Positions 14,997 through 20,769 of a stretch of DNA of 37,618 nt are shown here, one piece after another (positions within the stretch are counted from its first letter, which is position 1; the number at the start of each line of letters is the position of its first letter). This DNA is from a virus. The stretch is from positions 1 to 37,618 of IMG/VR virus record IMGVR_UViG_3300036832_001633; one strand, 5' to 3'. The notes under the pieces are model-generated. The model was not told the origin of the DNA and did no database searches. It saw only the letters and a program-made list of their open reading frames with translations. The translations under genes and the position numbers were made by a program.

Positions 14997-15563
14997 ATGA
15001 GCGTTACCTTCCACTCCGAACTCGACACCCCCACCGGCTTCCGGGTGGGCTGCTCCTGCGAGGACAACCAGGGGCCGGTCTTCGGCACCTACGCCGACGC
15101 CGAGGCGTTCTACGTCAAGCACGATCTCCTCAACCGGGCCATCCCCGAGGTCCTGGTGGGCTGTGACTACCTCGGCCAGGAGGGCTTCTGCGACCTGGGC
15201 CACTGCTTCATCACCGCCGTGTACCCCGAGCGCGGCCCCGAACTCAACGTCTCCAACGGCAATGCCATCCTCATCCTGTCCACCCTGGGCCTGCGGCCCC
15301 GCGTGGTGGACGGCCCCTTCGGCCCCACCCCCGAAGAGCCCTATGGCTCCATGGACGCCGAGGACTTCCTGGGCCGGGTGCTGGCCGCCGAGATCATGTC
15401 GGTGGGCGATCCCGGCTCCGAGACCGAGACCTTCATCGAGGAGGGCTGCGCCACCCTGATCAACTGCGGCCGCCCCGAGGGCTATACCGACGCCCGCCTG
15501 GCCCAACTGCGTGAGGTGGCGGAGTTCGCCAGGGCGCATGGCAAGGCCGTGGTGTGGTCATGA
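14997..15563 (+). CDS. Conserved phage protein, unknown function (leaderless)
   Basis: A 188-aa protein. The frame is open from 14988, but the -10 box overlaps that GTG; the ATG at 14997-14999, 7 nt after the -10 box, is the start. It has CGCSCED-type cysteines near the N-terminus, a central LNVSNGNAILILSTLGLRP segment, and GSMDAEDFLGRVLAAE. That Asn-rich strand plus GR helix recurs in actinophage hypotheticals (from memory of the family pattern). It is acidic overall. It overlaps the next gene by 4 nt. Function unknown. Confidence 0.75.
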   Translation: MSVTFHSELDTPTGFRVGCSCEDNQGPVFGTYADAEAFYVKHDLLNRAIPEVLVGCDYLGQEGFCDLGHCFITAVYPERGPELNVSNGNAILILSTLGLRPRVVDGPFGPTPEEPYGSMDAEDFLGRVLAAEIMSVGDPGSETETFIEEGCATLINCGRPEGYTDARLAQLREVAEFARAHGKAVVWS

Positions 15564-15931
15564 CGGCCACCTGCCCCAAGTGCGGTCAGGTCGAAGTGCC
15601 CGTCCGCCAGCAGCCCTGGCAGGAACGGGCCTCCCTGGCCTCCCACAACGCCCCGCCCAACGCCGACGGCTACGTGGCTCGCTGTGGCAACCGTCAGCCC
15701 GTCCTGAAGGCCCAGAGGCCCCGCTGGGCAGGCGAGGTGGGCGCGCCACCCCGCGGCCTGTCTCACGCCATCGTGGGCTACTTCGAGAACCGCCTGGCGG
15801 TTGGAGCCTGCGGCACTCGGTTCCGGCTCCAGGACAACCACTACTCCGAACGCGGCGAGCCCCTAGAGCGGGACCTGTGCCCGGCCTGCCGCCGCCGCAT
15901 CGAGGGTGGAAGCGTGGAGGACGCCCGATGA
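15560..15931 (+). CDS. Zinc-binding protein, unknown function
   Basis: A 123-aa protein whose ATG at 15560 overlaps the previous stop (ATGA). It opens with MTATCPKCGQVEV, a CxxCG knuckle, and closes with a second pair (DLCPACRRRIEGG). Between them are another Cys pair and a basic middle. Two separated CxxC pairs suggest one zinc ribbon with a long insert. It shares ATGA with the following gene, so the three genes form one translationally coupled unit driven by promoter copy 1. Confidence 0.7.
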   Translation: MTATCPKCGQVEVPVRQQPWQERASLASHNAPPNADGYVARCGNRQPVLKAQRPRWAGEVGAPPRGLSHAIVGYFENRLAVGACGTRFRLQDNHYSERGEPLERDLCPACRRRIEGGSVEDAR

Positions 15932-16212
15932 AGAAGCTCGGCAACACCCAGCGCTGGGTCCTGCAGTGGGTCAGGGACGAGCCCAACCATGCCTCCGCTC
16001 GGTCGCGCCGGGAGGTGCTGGAGTCCCTGCACAAGCGAGGTCTGACCAGCATCGACGCCCGCCTCTACGTCCGCTTCTGGGGCCGGAACAAGCCCTTCTA
16101 CCGGATCACCCCCGCAGGGGAGCAGGCTCTGGCGGAGGATCCGCTCATCGCGGAGTACGACCAGAAGGTGGCCGACACAAGTGCTGAGGCAGAGGCGACT
16201 GGACTCCTCTAA
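15928..16212 (+). CDS. Small winged-helix-like protein
   Basis: A 94-aa protein starting at the ATG at 15928, overlapping the previous gene by 4 nt. The frame is open further upstream but only as a shadow. The order of elements (NTQRWVLQWVRDEP, SRREVLESLHKRGL, then a strand FYRITPAGEQAL) is the MarR/PadR-like winged-helix pattern in which 'xYRITPAGxxxL' forms the wing and last helix. It is probably DNA-binding. Its last codons lie inside promoter copy 2, so the cassette begins within coding sequence. Confidence 0.7.
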   Translation: MKKLGNTQRWVLQWVRDEPNHASARSRREVLESLHKRGLTSIDARLYVRFWGRNKPFYRITPAGEQALAEDPLIAEYDQKVADTSAEAEATGLL

Positions 16213-16228
16213 GGAAACCTGCTAACGT
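16200..16228 (+). promoter_or_regulatory. Leaderless promoter cassette, copy 2
   Basis: TGGACT (16200-16205), 17-nt spacer, TAACGT (16223-16228), then 7 nt to the ATG at 16236. The spacer is identical to copy 1. It overlaps the stop of the winged-helix gene. Confidence 0.8.
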
Positions 16229-16235
16229 GCTTGCC

Positions 16236-16373
16236 ATGGCCACCACCAAGCCCCAGGCCGCCCGCGCCAAGCGGGCCATGAACCCCCTGGTCACCTTGCG
16301 GGCCAAGACCATCCCCTCGAAGAAGCGGGTCGCCGCCAAACGGGCCTGCCGGGGCCGGGTGGTGCAGGATTAG
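16236..16373 (+). CDS. 45-aa basic peptide (leaderless)
   Basis: A very short gene supported by its promoter. The ATG stands exactly 7 nt after the -10 box of cassette 2, and the frame runs to TAG at 16371-16373. The product begins MATTKPQAARAKRAM and is almost entirely Ala, Lys and Arg with a single Cys near the end, so it should bind nucleic acid or an acidic partner. Its first codons resemble those of the genes behind cassettes 3 and 4 (MTTK, VTTK). It is followed directly by the structured RNA region. Confidence 0.6.
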   Translation: MATTKPQAARAKRAMNPLVTLRAKTIPSKKRVAAKRACRGRVVQD

Positions 16374-16379
16374 ATCTCA

Positions 16380-16662
16380 CCGACGCATGGCACCGTCTGC
16401 GCCGGGGGCTGGGAGGCCCCTGGTGGCGGTAGTCGAGTCCATGCGAGCCAGGGCGAACGACTTGAGCCCCTGGGACTGACCTCTGACAACCAAAACCACC
16501 GAGTACGCAGGGATGCTTACCCTGCCGGAGAGAGTGGGAGGGCTCCCAAGCCCGCCAGGCTGCGATGCGACCAAGCTCCGGGTACGAGGTCAGGCAGGAC
16601 GGCAGTAGCAGTACACACCCGGACTGAAGAGCCCCCGCTTACAACGGGGGCTCTTCCCTTTT
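16380..16662 (+). ncRNA. Structured noncoding RNA with intrinsic terminator
   Basis: There is no credible ORF here, but a dense series of stems in the plus-strand transcript. GGGGC 16405-16409 pairs with 16416-16420. CCAGGGC 16448-16454 pairs with 16467-16473 (one bulge), extended by AGTC/GACT. GCAGGG 16507-16512 pairs with CCCTGC 16520-16525. GGGCT 16540-16544 pairs with AGCCC 16549-16553. TCCGGGT 16577-16583 pairs with ACCCGGA 16617-16623. A terminator stem (16628-16654) and a U-rich tail follow. The arm at 16577-16623 contains GTCAGG-N9-AGTAGC, reminiscent of the SRP RNA domain IV loops, but the apical part does not match the GGAA tetraloop form. The 5' end is unknown; it may be processed from the transcript of cassette 2. 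Confidence 0.6.
16628..16662 (+). terminator. Intrinsic terminator of the ncRNA
   Basis: AGAGCCCCCG (16628-16637), 7-nt loop, CGGGGGCTCT (16645-16654), then TCCCTTTT. A 10-bp perfect stem followed by a U-rich tract, reading rightward. It ends the transcription unit 10 nt before cassette 3. Confidence 0.9.
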
Positions 16663-16672
16663 CCGGGGCGAC

Positions 16673-16701
16673 TGGACTTCTCTAAGGAAACCTGCTAACG
16701 T
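16673..16701 (+). promoter_or_regulatory. Leaderless promoter cassette, copy 3
   Basis: TGGACT (16673-16678), 17-nt spacer, TAACGT (16696-16701), 7 nt, ATG at 16709. It differs from copies 1 and 2 by one spacer base (TTCTCTAAGG instead of TCCTCTAAGG). Confidence 0.8.
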
Positions 16702-16708
16702 GACTGCC

Positions 16709-17101
16709 ATGACCACCAAGCCAATCTCCGCCCAGGGCGTGAGCCGCCAGCTTCGGGCTGCCGGGTTCCTGCCCTCCCCCGATCGCCGCCGTGAAGGCGT
16801 GCGAGTCCGCAAGGGCTTCGCCGGGGCCGTCAACGTCGCGGCTGACCTGGACCGCCCCGGTGAGGCCAACCGCCTGGCCGACGACCTGGCCGAGGCCCTG
16901 CGTCGGCTGGGCTACCAGGTCGAGCGCCAGGACACCATCCTGACCGTCACCCGGCCCACCCACGCCCCCTGCGCCACCTGCGGCTCGGACAACCTCTTCA
17001 GTGGATTCTTCGACCTGGAGGGCTACGGAGTGCCCGACGACTCCGGCGACGGCTGGCGCTGGACCACCTACTGCAACGAGTGCGGGGCCGAGCAGTCATG
17101 A
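16709..17101 (+). CDS. Zinc-ribbon protein with BRCT-length N-terminal domain
   Basis: A 130-aa protein. The ATG at 16709 is set by the -10 box 7 nt upstream; a GTG at 16700 lies inside that box. The N-terminal ~85 residues form an alpha/beta domain: VSRQLRAAGFLPS, a strand pair GVRVRKGFAGAVNVAAD, and a helix ANRLADDLAEALRRLGYQVERQ. The C-terminal zinc ribbon is CATCGSDNLF ... YCNECGAEQ. The domain looks like a sequence-recognition or capping protein; no specific family is recognised. It overlaps the next gene by 4 nt. Confidence 0.75.
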   Translation: MTTKPISAQGVSRQLRAAGFLPSPDRRREGVRVRKGFAGAVNVAADLDRPGEANRLADDLAEALRRLGYQVERQDTILTVTRPTHAPCATCGSDNLFSGFFDLEGYGVPDDSGDGWRWTTYCNECGAEQS

Positions 17102-17352
17102 GCAACCTGGCCAACCGCACCCTGGGTCCCCGCCAACACGATGCCGCCGCCGATCGCTCTCTGTCCATCGAACTGTGGGCCAGAGAGTTGAACCAGATCG
17201 TGGGCGATCAGTACGGCGCACCCGTCATCCCCGAGCAGCTTGAGCGGGCCAGGCTCATCACCGCCGCCATCGCCCGTGACGCCGCCACCCTGCTCGACCT
17301 CCTGAACCGGCCCAGCAAGGTGGTCGAGGCCCCTCAGGAGGTGAGCCCCTGA
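17098..17352 (+). CDS. Small helical protein, unknown function
   Basis: An 84-aa protein starting at the ATG at 17098, which overlaps the TGA of the zinc-ribbon gene. It is almost entirely helical (LSIELWARELNQIVGDQYG, PEQLERARLITAAIARDAATLLDLLNR) with no cysteine. It is the second gene of the cassette-3 unit and is followed after 23 nt by an intrinsic terminator. Function unknown. Confidence 0.65.
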   Translation: MSNLANRTLGPRQHDAAADRSLSIELWARELNQIVGDQYGAPVIPEQLERARLITAAIARDAATLLDLLNRPSKVVEAPQEVSP

Positions 17353-17375
17353 TCCTCCCCCACTATCCCCCACTT

Positions 17376-17401
17376 GAGCCGCCCTCCGGGGCGGCTCTTT
17401 T
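17376..17401 (+). terminator. Intrinsic terminator
   Basis: GAGCCGCCC (17376-17384), 4-nt loop, GGGCGGCTC (17389-17397), then TTTT. It closes the cassette-3 unit. The following ~155 nt to cassette 4 hold no convincing ORF; several weak stems and a T-arm-like sequence are visible (see rejected items). Confidence 0.85.
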
Positions 17402-17560
17402 CGTTGGTGGGCCGTCCCACGCTTGACCGGCCCTGTCGCGGATTTCGAGACTCGCCGCTCCCGATGCCGGAGGGGACCGGGCTTAGTCGGGGCACCGTGG
17501 CCTAGGACGGTGCGGGCTAACTACCGCGCTGGTCGAATCCTAGCTGATGGCAGGGGCGAC

Positions 17561-17589
17561 TTGACTTCTCTAAGAATCCTTGCTAACGT
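17561..17589 (+). promoter_or_regulatory. Leaderless promoter cassette, copy 4 (ardC)
   Basis: TTGACT (17561-17566), 17-nt spacer, TAACGT (17584-17589), 7 nt, GTG at 17597. It has the best -35 of the four and the most divergent spacer (TCTCTAAGAATCCTTGC), and drives the antirestriction gene. Confidence 0.8.
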
Positions 17590-17596
17590 ACTGATC

Positions 17597-18706
17597 GTGA
17601 CCACCAAACGCAGCACCTCAAAGAAGTCCTCCAAGCCCCGTCGGGACATCTACACCGAGATCTCGACCAAGCTCATCGCCCAGTCCCTGGCCGAGGGCAA
17701 GCTGGTCTGGCGCAAGTCCTGGAAGTCGGTTGACGGCTTCTCGACCTTCCCGGTCTCGGTGTCCACCGGCAAGCGCTATCGGGGCATCAACGTCTGGATC
17801 CTGGCGGGCGAGGCCCTGGACAAGGGCTACCAGTCCAACAAGTGGGCCACCTACGACGAGTGGGCACGCCTGGGCGGCATGGTCCGCACCGTCGTCGGCC
17901 AGTACCCCAACGGCAAGGAGAAGGTCAAGTACCTCTCGCCGGTCCTTGAAGACGGCACCGTCGATCCCACCCCCCGCGGCGTGCGCCGGGGCGAGAAGGG
18001 CACCGAGATCACCCTGTGGATCCAGATCTACGTCGAGGACATCGATGAGGTCACCGGCCGCAAGTCCCGCAAGCGCATCCCCTACCTCCGCACCTACTGG
18101 GTCTACAACCAAGACCAGGTGTCCGCCGAGACCCTCCCGAAGAAGTTTCAGCCCGCCGATCCCGCCGATCTCCCCGAGGAGTTCGATCCCATCGCAGAGG
18201 CCGAGGCCATCGCCGCCGGGTATACCGAGGTCGAGGTCCGCCATGGCGGCAACCGGGCCTACTACTCACCCAGGGCGGACTTCATCGGCATGCCCGAGCG
18301 CCATCAGTTCGACGGGGCCGAGGAGTACTACTCGACCCTGTTCCATGAGATGGGCCACTCGACCGGCCACCAGAGCCGCCTGGCCCGCCCCGACCTGCTG
18401 GAGATGCACCACTTCGGGGATGTCAGCTACTCCAAGGAGGAGCTTGTGGCCGAGATGACGGCGGCCATGCTGGCCGGGATCGCCGGGATCGAGAACGTCA
18501 CCCTGAACAACTCGGCCGCCTACCTGCAGTCCTGGGTGTCCAAGCTGCAGTCCGAGCCCAAGTGGCTGATCCAGGCGGCCACCAAGGCGTCTGAGGCCGC
18601 CGACTACATCCTGGGCATCAAGTACGCCAAGGACGGCGAGGAGGGCTCCAGCGAGCCCTCAGAGGCCGCTCAGGCCCCGGCAGAGAAGGAGGTGGCCCTT
18701 GTCTAG
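17597..18706 (+). CDS. ardC: ArdC-type antirestriction protein
   Basis: A 369-aa protein. The frame is open from 17423, but the leaderless promoter puts the start at the GTG at 17597. The N-terminal ~130 residues match the ssDNA-binding domain of ArdC (RDIYTEISTKLIAQSLAEGK, W-rich, YRGINVWIL, YQSNKWATYDEWARLGG). A zinc metallopeptidase-like domain follows, with HEMGHSTGH near 249-257, RLARPDLLE and an EELVAEMTAA helix supplying the third ligand. ArdC proteins protect incoming DNA against host restriction. A long acidic insertion and tail are visible. A 10-bp hairpin lies 35 nt after the stop. Early expression from its own cassette fits a role just after entry (inference). Confidence 0.9.
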   Translation: MTTKRSTSKKSSKPRRDIYTEISTKLIAQSLAEGKLVWRKSWKSVDGFSTFPVSVSTGKRYRGINVWILAGEALDKGYQSNKWATYDEWARLGGMVRTVVGQYPNGKEKVKYLSPVLEDGTVDPTPRGVRRGEKGTEITLWIQIYVEDIDEVTGRKSRKRIPYLRTYWVYNQDQVSAETLPKKFQPADPADLPEEFDPIAEAEAIAAGYTEVEVRHGGNRAYYSPRADFIGMPERHQFDGAEEYYSTLFHEMGHSTGHQSRLARPDLLEMHHFGDVSYSKEELVAEMTAAMLAGIAGIENVTLNNSAAYLQSWVSKLQSEPKWLIQAATKASEAADYILGIKYAKDGEEGSSEPSEAAQAPAEKEVALV

Positions 18707-18715
18707 CAGGTGGCG

Positions 18716-18937
18716 CTAGAGCGCCTCTCCAGCATCGATCGGAGCCCCCTGCTCGCCAGGGGGCTCCATCGCGTCGGGGATGCCCACGGTCATGGTGTTG
18801 AGGGGGTGGTGAGGGCAGAACACCACCGGGATGTTGTGGCCGTCCTCGGTCAGGATGACCGACTTGCGGTGACGGCCGTCGGACAGCAGGCCCTTGCAGC
18901 TAGGGCAACGCTCGTCGGAGGTGAGAGGATCTGGCAT
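18716..18937 (-). CDS. Small zinc-knuckle protein
   Basis: A 73-aa protein with CPSCKG near residue 11 and CPHH near 41, together a C-x2-C ... C-x2-H set. The rest is Pro/Gly-rich. It begins 3 nt after the stop of the membrane-protein gene and ends 9 nt from the convergent ardC gene. The C-terminal codons overlap a strong hairpin. Function unknown. Confidence 0.65.
   Translation of the reverse strand: MPDPLTSDERCPSCKGLLSDGRHRKSVILTEDGHNIPVVFCPHHPLNTMTVGIPDAMEPPGEQGAPIDAGEAL
18741..18767. terminator. Perfect 10-bp hairpin between convergent genes
   Basis: GGAGCCCCCT (18741-18750) pairs with AGGGGGCTCC (18758-18767) around a 7-nt loop. It lies 35 nt after the ardC stop, inside the last codons of the opposing small gene. 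There is no U-run; it may act as a shared terminator for both directions. Confidence 0.6.
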
Positions 18938-18940
18938 GCC

Positions 18941-19114
18941 TCAGTAGTAGTACCGGCGGGGACCGGTGTAGCCCCCTCGCCAGGTCCGGCCCGCCCAGAA
19001 CAGGTCCAGGATGCCGAACAGGATGGCCAGCACGCCCAGCAGGACGTGGAAGGGGAAGATCAGGAAGGCCAGAAATATGAAGCCGATGATGATCAGAGCG
19101 ATTCCAAGTGCCAT
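18941..19114 (-). CDS. 57-aa membrane protein
   Basis: A short gene read on the minus strand from ATG at 19112-19114 to TGA at 18941-18943. The product starts MALGIALIIIGFIFLAF and has one long or two short hydrophobic segments up to about residue 41. A positively charged Trp/Arg/Tyr tail ending in YYY follows. It has AGGA 8 nt before the start and continues into the zinc-knuckle gene with a 3-nt gap. Such small membrane proteins occur in phage lysis or superinfection functions, but nothing here decides. Confidence 0.6.
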   Translation of the reverse strand: MALGIALIIIGFIFLAFLIFPFHVLLGVLAILFGILDLFWAGRTWRGGYTGPRRYYY

Positions 19115-19184
19115 GCCTGGGTCCTACCCCAGGTCATGGGCCATTCCACACAAGGGGTGATGCTTAAGACCGTTTCAAGTGGTC

Positions 19185-19376
19185 TTATTGGCGGATGTTG
19201 GCGATCTTGGCCTGGATCTCATCGATGCGGGTCTGCACCGTCACCCGCAGGGAGTCGAACTCCTGCTGGACGGTGGCCACTAGCTGCTTGAGGGAGTCCA
19301 CCACGGCGGCTACGTCGTCGGCTACCGGGCTGTCAGAGGCGGCGGGATCAGGCGGGGTCGGGGCGGTGTCGGTCAT
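19185..19376 (-). CDS. 63-aa coiled-coil protein
   Basis: The likely start is the ATG at 19374-19376, not the frame's first ATG at 19421, because the shorter form clears the divergent SAP gene. The product has an acidic Pro/Ala N-terminus and a heptad-like helix (VVDSLKQLVATVQQEF, then VQTRIDEIQAKIANI). It is a probable short coiled coil. A hairpin (AAGACC/GGTCTT) surrounds its stop codon. Function unknown. Confidence 0.6.
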   Translation of the reverse strand: MTDTAPTPPDPAASDSPVADDVAAVVDSLKQLVATVQQEFDSLRVTVQTRIDEIQAKIANIRQ

Positions 19377-19400
19377 GCGCCGGAGGGTATCACTAGAGCC

Positions 19401-19679
19401 ATGACACACGATACGAGCCAAGAGGTGGCCCAGCAGATGGCCGAGAAGCAGCGCCAGGACGAGGAGCGCGCCCGTGCCGAGATGCAGGCCCAGGGCACCC
19501 AGGCCACCGAGGGATCCTCCTACCAGGACCAGACCGTGGCCGAGTTGAAGGACGAGCTAGCCGAGCGGGACCTGCCCAAGTCCGGCAAGAAGGACGACCT
19601 GGTGGCCCGGCTGGAGGAGGACGACCAGCAGGGCTCCACTCAGCAGGACCAGCCCCAGGAAGAGGAAAAGCAGGGCTAG
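19401..19679 (+). CDS. SAP-domain DNA-binding protein
   Basis: A 92-aa protein. Residues about 43-75 form a SAP motif: TVAELKDELAERDLP, then KSGKKDDLVARLEE. SAP is a two-helix DNA-binding element. The N-terminal half is a charged helix rich in Gln and Glu, and the C-terminus is Gln/Glu-rich. It is divergent from the coiled-coil gene. TATCAC lies 7 nt before its ATG, so it too may be transcribed without a leader, although the -35 is poor and GGAGGG is also present. It is convergent with the Toprim gene across a hairpin region. Confidence 0.75.
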   Translation: MTHDTSQEVAQQMAEKQRQDEERARAEMQAQGTQATEGSSYQDQTVAELKDELAERDLPKSGKKDDLVARLEEDDQQGSTQQDQPQEEEKQG

Positions 19680-19685
19680 CTGAGG

Positions 19686-19780
19686 GGGACCGACCGACGG
19701 CGGCGTCTCCACCCGTTCCGGCGATAGACCGCCCGTTGGCTGGCACGTAGCCAGGCAGTGGAGGGCCGCCGGTCGGTCCC
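19686..19780. terminator. Long nested hairpin between convergent genes
   Basis: GGGACCGACCG (19686-19696) pairs perfectly with CGGTCGGTCCC (19770-19780). After a 3-nt bulge five more pairs follow (19700-19704 with 19765-19769). A small hairpin TGGCT/AGCCA (19737-19753) sits in the loop. The 110-nt gap has no ORF. It is a probable bidirectional transcription barrier or a structured RNA. Confidence 0.5.
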
Positions 19781-19789
19781 GATTCGAGG

Positions 19790-20698
19790 TTAACCGTCGT
19801 AGCCGTCCAGGTAGCGGCGGATGCGCTCCCGCTGCTCGTCCTCCTCGGCCGTGACGGCCTCGTAGATGTCGTAGTCGAAGTGAGCGTCGATGCCCGCCTG
19901 GAGCTTGGCCTGCAGATCGACGGGGTCGAGGGCCTCGACCTCGCATTGCACGGGCACGGCCGGGTCCAGGTCATACTTAGCCGCGAAGGCAGGCCAGCGG
20001 GAGTCCTCCTTGGGGCTGCCGTCGGACTTGACGGCCTCGATCCAGGGCAGGTCGTAGGCCAGCCCAGAGGTGGCGGGGGACCTGTCCCCGATGTTGATGC
20101 CGAGCCGGATGGCCGGGATGGCCCAGGGGCCGGACTTGGACTCCCAATCCGCCTGCAGGTTCTCACCCGAGGGATCCAGGTCCCCGAAGTACAGCAGGAC
20201 GGCCGGGCGGCCATCCTCAGCGATGCGCTGGCTGACCTCCTTGGCGTAGGTCTCCGAGCCGTAGCCCTTCAGCACCACCACCGGGATGCCCAGCGGTCGG
20301 GCCAGGTTCAGGGCCTGGGCGCGCAGGGTGTCCTTCTCGACCCCCACGAAGAGGTGGATCTCCTGCCCGGCGTTGCGCCGTCGCGCCCAGGACTCGATGA
20401 CTGCCTCGAAGAACTCCGCTTCGGTGTCCCAGCCCGGCATCTCATGGATCTCCCGGCCGTAATCGACCAGGTCCGGGAAGGGGTTGTCCTCGTCCCGCCG
20501 GGCCTCCACCAGCTTGGCCGACAGGCGCTTGTAGTAGCCCTGGTTGAGAGGGAAGTACAGGTCGGGCAGGCTGCCCAAGCGGTAGAAGACCTGCCGCAGG
20601 GTCACCGGGGTGCCCTGGGCGTGATAGCCCTCCACGATAGGCCGGGCCGCGGCCACCACCGCGGGCCAGTTGACGTGGGGTGGGCGTCGTCGTCTCAA
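19790..20698 (-). CDS. TopoVI-A/Spo11-like Toprim protein
   Basis: A 302-aa protein. The N-terminal half has a winged-helix-like segment with VTLRQVFYRLG and AKLVEARR, the pattern that carries the catalytic Tyr in TopoVI-A/Spo11 relatives. A Toprim-like part follows: a strand ending in VEKDTL near 119 (Glu), KGYGSETYAKE, and FGDLDPSGE near 168 (Asp-x-Asp). These acidic positions would bind Mg2+. It starts at TTG (20696-20698) with GAGAGGA 7 nt upstream, behind its own promoter. Similar proteins occur in other phages, where the function is unproven; DNA cleavage or topology control is the natural guess. Confidence 0.65.
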   Translation of the reverse strand: MRRRRPPHVNWPAVVAAARPIVEGYHAQGTPVTLRQVFYRLGSLPDLYFPLNQGYYKRLSAKLVEARRDEDNPFPDLVDYGREIHEMPGWDTEAEFFEAVIESWARRRNAGQEIHLFVGVEKDTLRAQALNLARPLGIPVVVLKGYGSETYAKEVSQRIAEDGRPAVLLYFGDLDPSGENLQADWESKSGPWAIPAIRLGINIGDRSPATSGLAYDLPWIEAVKSDGSPKEDSRWPAFAAKYDLDPAVPVQCEVEALDPVDLQAKLQAGIDAHFDYDIYEAVTAEEDEQRERIRRYLDGYDG

Positions 20699-20765
20699 GG
20701 ATCAGTCCTCTCTCTAGGAATGCCTGAGCATACCAGACTTACCCTAGCCGTCAAGGACTGATCCT
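20698..20765. promoter_or_regulatory. 11-bp inverted repeat flanking a promoter
   Basis: AGGATCAGTCC (20698-20708) and its exact complement GGACTGATCCT (20755-20765) bracket the promoter of the Toprim gene. One arm abuts the -35 box, the other lies over the ribosome-site/start region. The paired arms fit a repressor pair or an RNA/DNA stem (inference). Confidence 0.6.
20727..20754 (-). promoter_or_regulatory. Promoter of the Toprim gene
   Basis: On the minus strand TTGACG (20754-20749), a 16-nt spacer, and TATGCT (20732-20727). It predicts a leader of ~20-25 nt with a ribosome site. Confidence 0.7.
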
Positions 20766-20769
20766 CGAT

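Noticed and set aside
17464-17552. tRNA-like sequence upstream of ardC: a T-arm-like GCTGG-TCGAATC-CTAGC, a 7-bp stem GCACCGT/ACGGTGC and a possible variable arm GCGG/CCGC
   Set aside because: The T loop lacks one conserved T, the central stem has an 8-nt loop without a proper anticodon setting, and no 5' acceptor strand pairs with the 3' side. At best a degraded tRNA.
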